Source: an uncultured Bacteroidales bacterium (GTDB taxonomy: Bacteria > Bacteroidota > Bacteroidia > Bacteroidales > UBA4417). Taken from it: 64,000 nt of DNA. This document shows, piece after piece, positions 63,478-64,000 of the stretch (positions within the stretch are counted from its first letter, which is position 1; each line of letters starts with the position of its first letter). A model generated the notes under the pieces. It worked only from the letters and a program-made list of their open reading frames with translations. It was not told the origin of the DNA and searched no databases. A program made the position numbers and the translations under genes. The stretch covers positions 1 through 64,000 of the forward strand of contig CAIRMR010000204.1 of the NCBI GenBank assembly GCA_903879715.1, written 5' to 3'.

Positions 63478-64000
63478 ATGATGAGAAAGCGCTACAATGA
63501 ATGGAATACAAAACTATTTTCGGGTAAAAAAATACCTGTCATCCTGCATGCGGCTGTTTGGCTCATTCTTTTCATACTGCCGGCGTACCTGCTTTTTATC
63601 GATTCGGGCAATGATGAATCTATTCTCAGAAGGACTTATGTACAGATATTCCTGTATGCTGTGATTTTTTATGCCAACTATCTTGTATTTACACCTAAGC
63701 TTTTCTTCAAACACAGGAAACTACTTTACTTTGTCGCGGCAATTTCATTGGTGGTTTTAGCAACTATTGTCAATGAATTAACCTTCAAAGCATATGGCTT
63801 CAGAGGCCGGGATGCAAATCGCGAAATGGGAATGCGCCCTCGCATGCAACCTCCGCCTGGAGTTCCGTTCATGCCGGGCACTGAGTTCAGAACTGAATCC
63901 CAACGGCCATCCGCAAACTGGCCCTTGTATAATTTTATCATAACAACCGTATTCCTGTCTGGATTTGGTTTGGGATTGAGCTTTACCGATAAATTCACAC
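63478..64000 (+). CDS. LytS/YehU-type sensor histidine kinase, N-terminal part (cut by the window end)
   Basis: Open frame from ATG 63478 (a second ATG at 63481) that runs off the window after 174 codons. It shows MMRKRYNEWNTKLF, then membrane segments at about 21-41 (VILHAAVWLILFILPAYLLF), 53-72 (YVQIFLYAVIFYANYLVF), 80-100 and 155-174 joined by a Pro/Arg-rich loop (MGMRPRMQPPPGVPFMPG). This arrangement matches the sensor part of Bacteroidetes LytS-type histidine kinases; the kinase domain would follow beyond the edge. It begins 24 bp after the PqqD-like stop, perhaps in one transcription unit. Confidence 0.75.
   Translation, partial: MMRKRYNEWNTKLFSGKKIPVILHAAVWLILFILPAYLLFIDSGNDESILRRTYVQIFLYAVIFYANYLVFTPKLFFKHRKLLYFVAAISLVVLATIVNELTFKAYGFRGRDANREMGMRPRMQPPPGVPFMPGTEFRTESQRPSANWPLYNFIITTVFLSGFGLGLSFTDKFT

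Overview
The window reads as a chromosome segment of a Bacteroidetes bacterium, most likely of the order Bacteroidales or a close relative. Supporting signs are a SusC/SusD pair, many lipoproteins with Cys close to residue 19, several secreted proteins ending in type IX secretion (T9SS) sorting tails, a GldH-like lipoprotein, and TAnnTTTG promoter boxes. The base composition looks moderate and even, I see no prophage, and I found no CRISPR array, rRNA or tRNA gene.

Layout. 1-4.6 kb: trpS with an 86-bp duplication at its 3' end, a secreted GH16-like protein and a prolyl oligopeptidase lipoprotein. 4.8-15.2 kb: a same-strand acyl-CoA catabolism cluster (methylcrotonyl-CoA carboxylase beta and alpha, methylglutaconyl-CoA hydratase, an acyl-CoA dehydrogenase, CoA-transferase A and B, an HMG-CoA-lyase-like enzyme), with a TMEM175-type channel and an alpha/beta hydrolase between them. 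Together these would take leucine-derived acyl-CoAs to acetoacetate and acetyl-CoA, but two of the enzymes carry residue signatures that do not fit the textbook assignment. 15.3-19.5 kb: small membrane proteins and a tandem pair of 419-residue multi-pass membrane proteins that I do not recognise. 19.7-26.9 kb: acyl-CoA synthetase, CotH-type T9SS protein, a frame-broken zinc-ribbon gene, nitroreductase, FKBP isomerase, acetate transporter and ComF.

26.9-48.0 kb is a polysaccharide utilisation locus: an AraC regulator diverging from susC/susD and a surface lipoprotein, then two paralogous clan GH-A hydrolase lipoproteins, GH130, an arylsulfotransferase-family lipoprotein, a binding-module T9SS protein, a Na+/solute symporter, a T9SS carbohydrate acetylesterase and a GH2 beta-mannosidase. 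The content suggests an acetylated beta-mannan type substrate: surface binding and cutting, deacetylation, uptake, then exo-hydrolysis and phosphorolysis. The sulfotransferase is unusual in this setting.

48.1-64 kb: a 1600-residue lamin-tail-domain surface protein built of three 366-residue repeats, asd, ribF, a CarboxypepD_reg protein, gldH-like, mnmA, a Memo-AMMECR1 fusion with a signal sequence, an 840-bp stretch with decayed IS3-type transposase pieces on both strands, an orphan ABC permease, a CxxCH lipoprotein, a PqqD-like protein and the start of a LytS-type sensor kinase cut by the window edge. Intergenic gaps hold several families of short degenerate dispersed repeats. No gene set here is a proven new system; the best candidates for new biology are the tandem 419-residue membrane proteins, the Cys-less HMG-CoA-lyase homologue, the exported Memo-AMMECR1 fusion and the sulfotransferase within the mannan locus.
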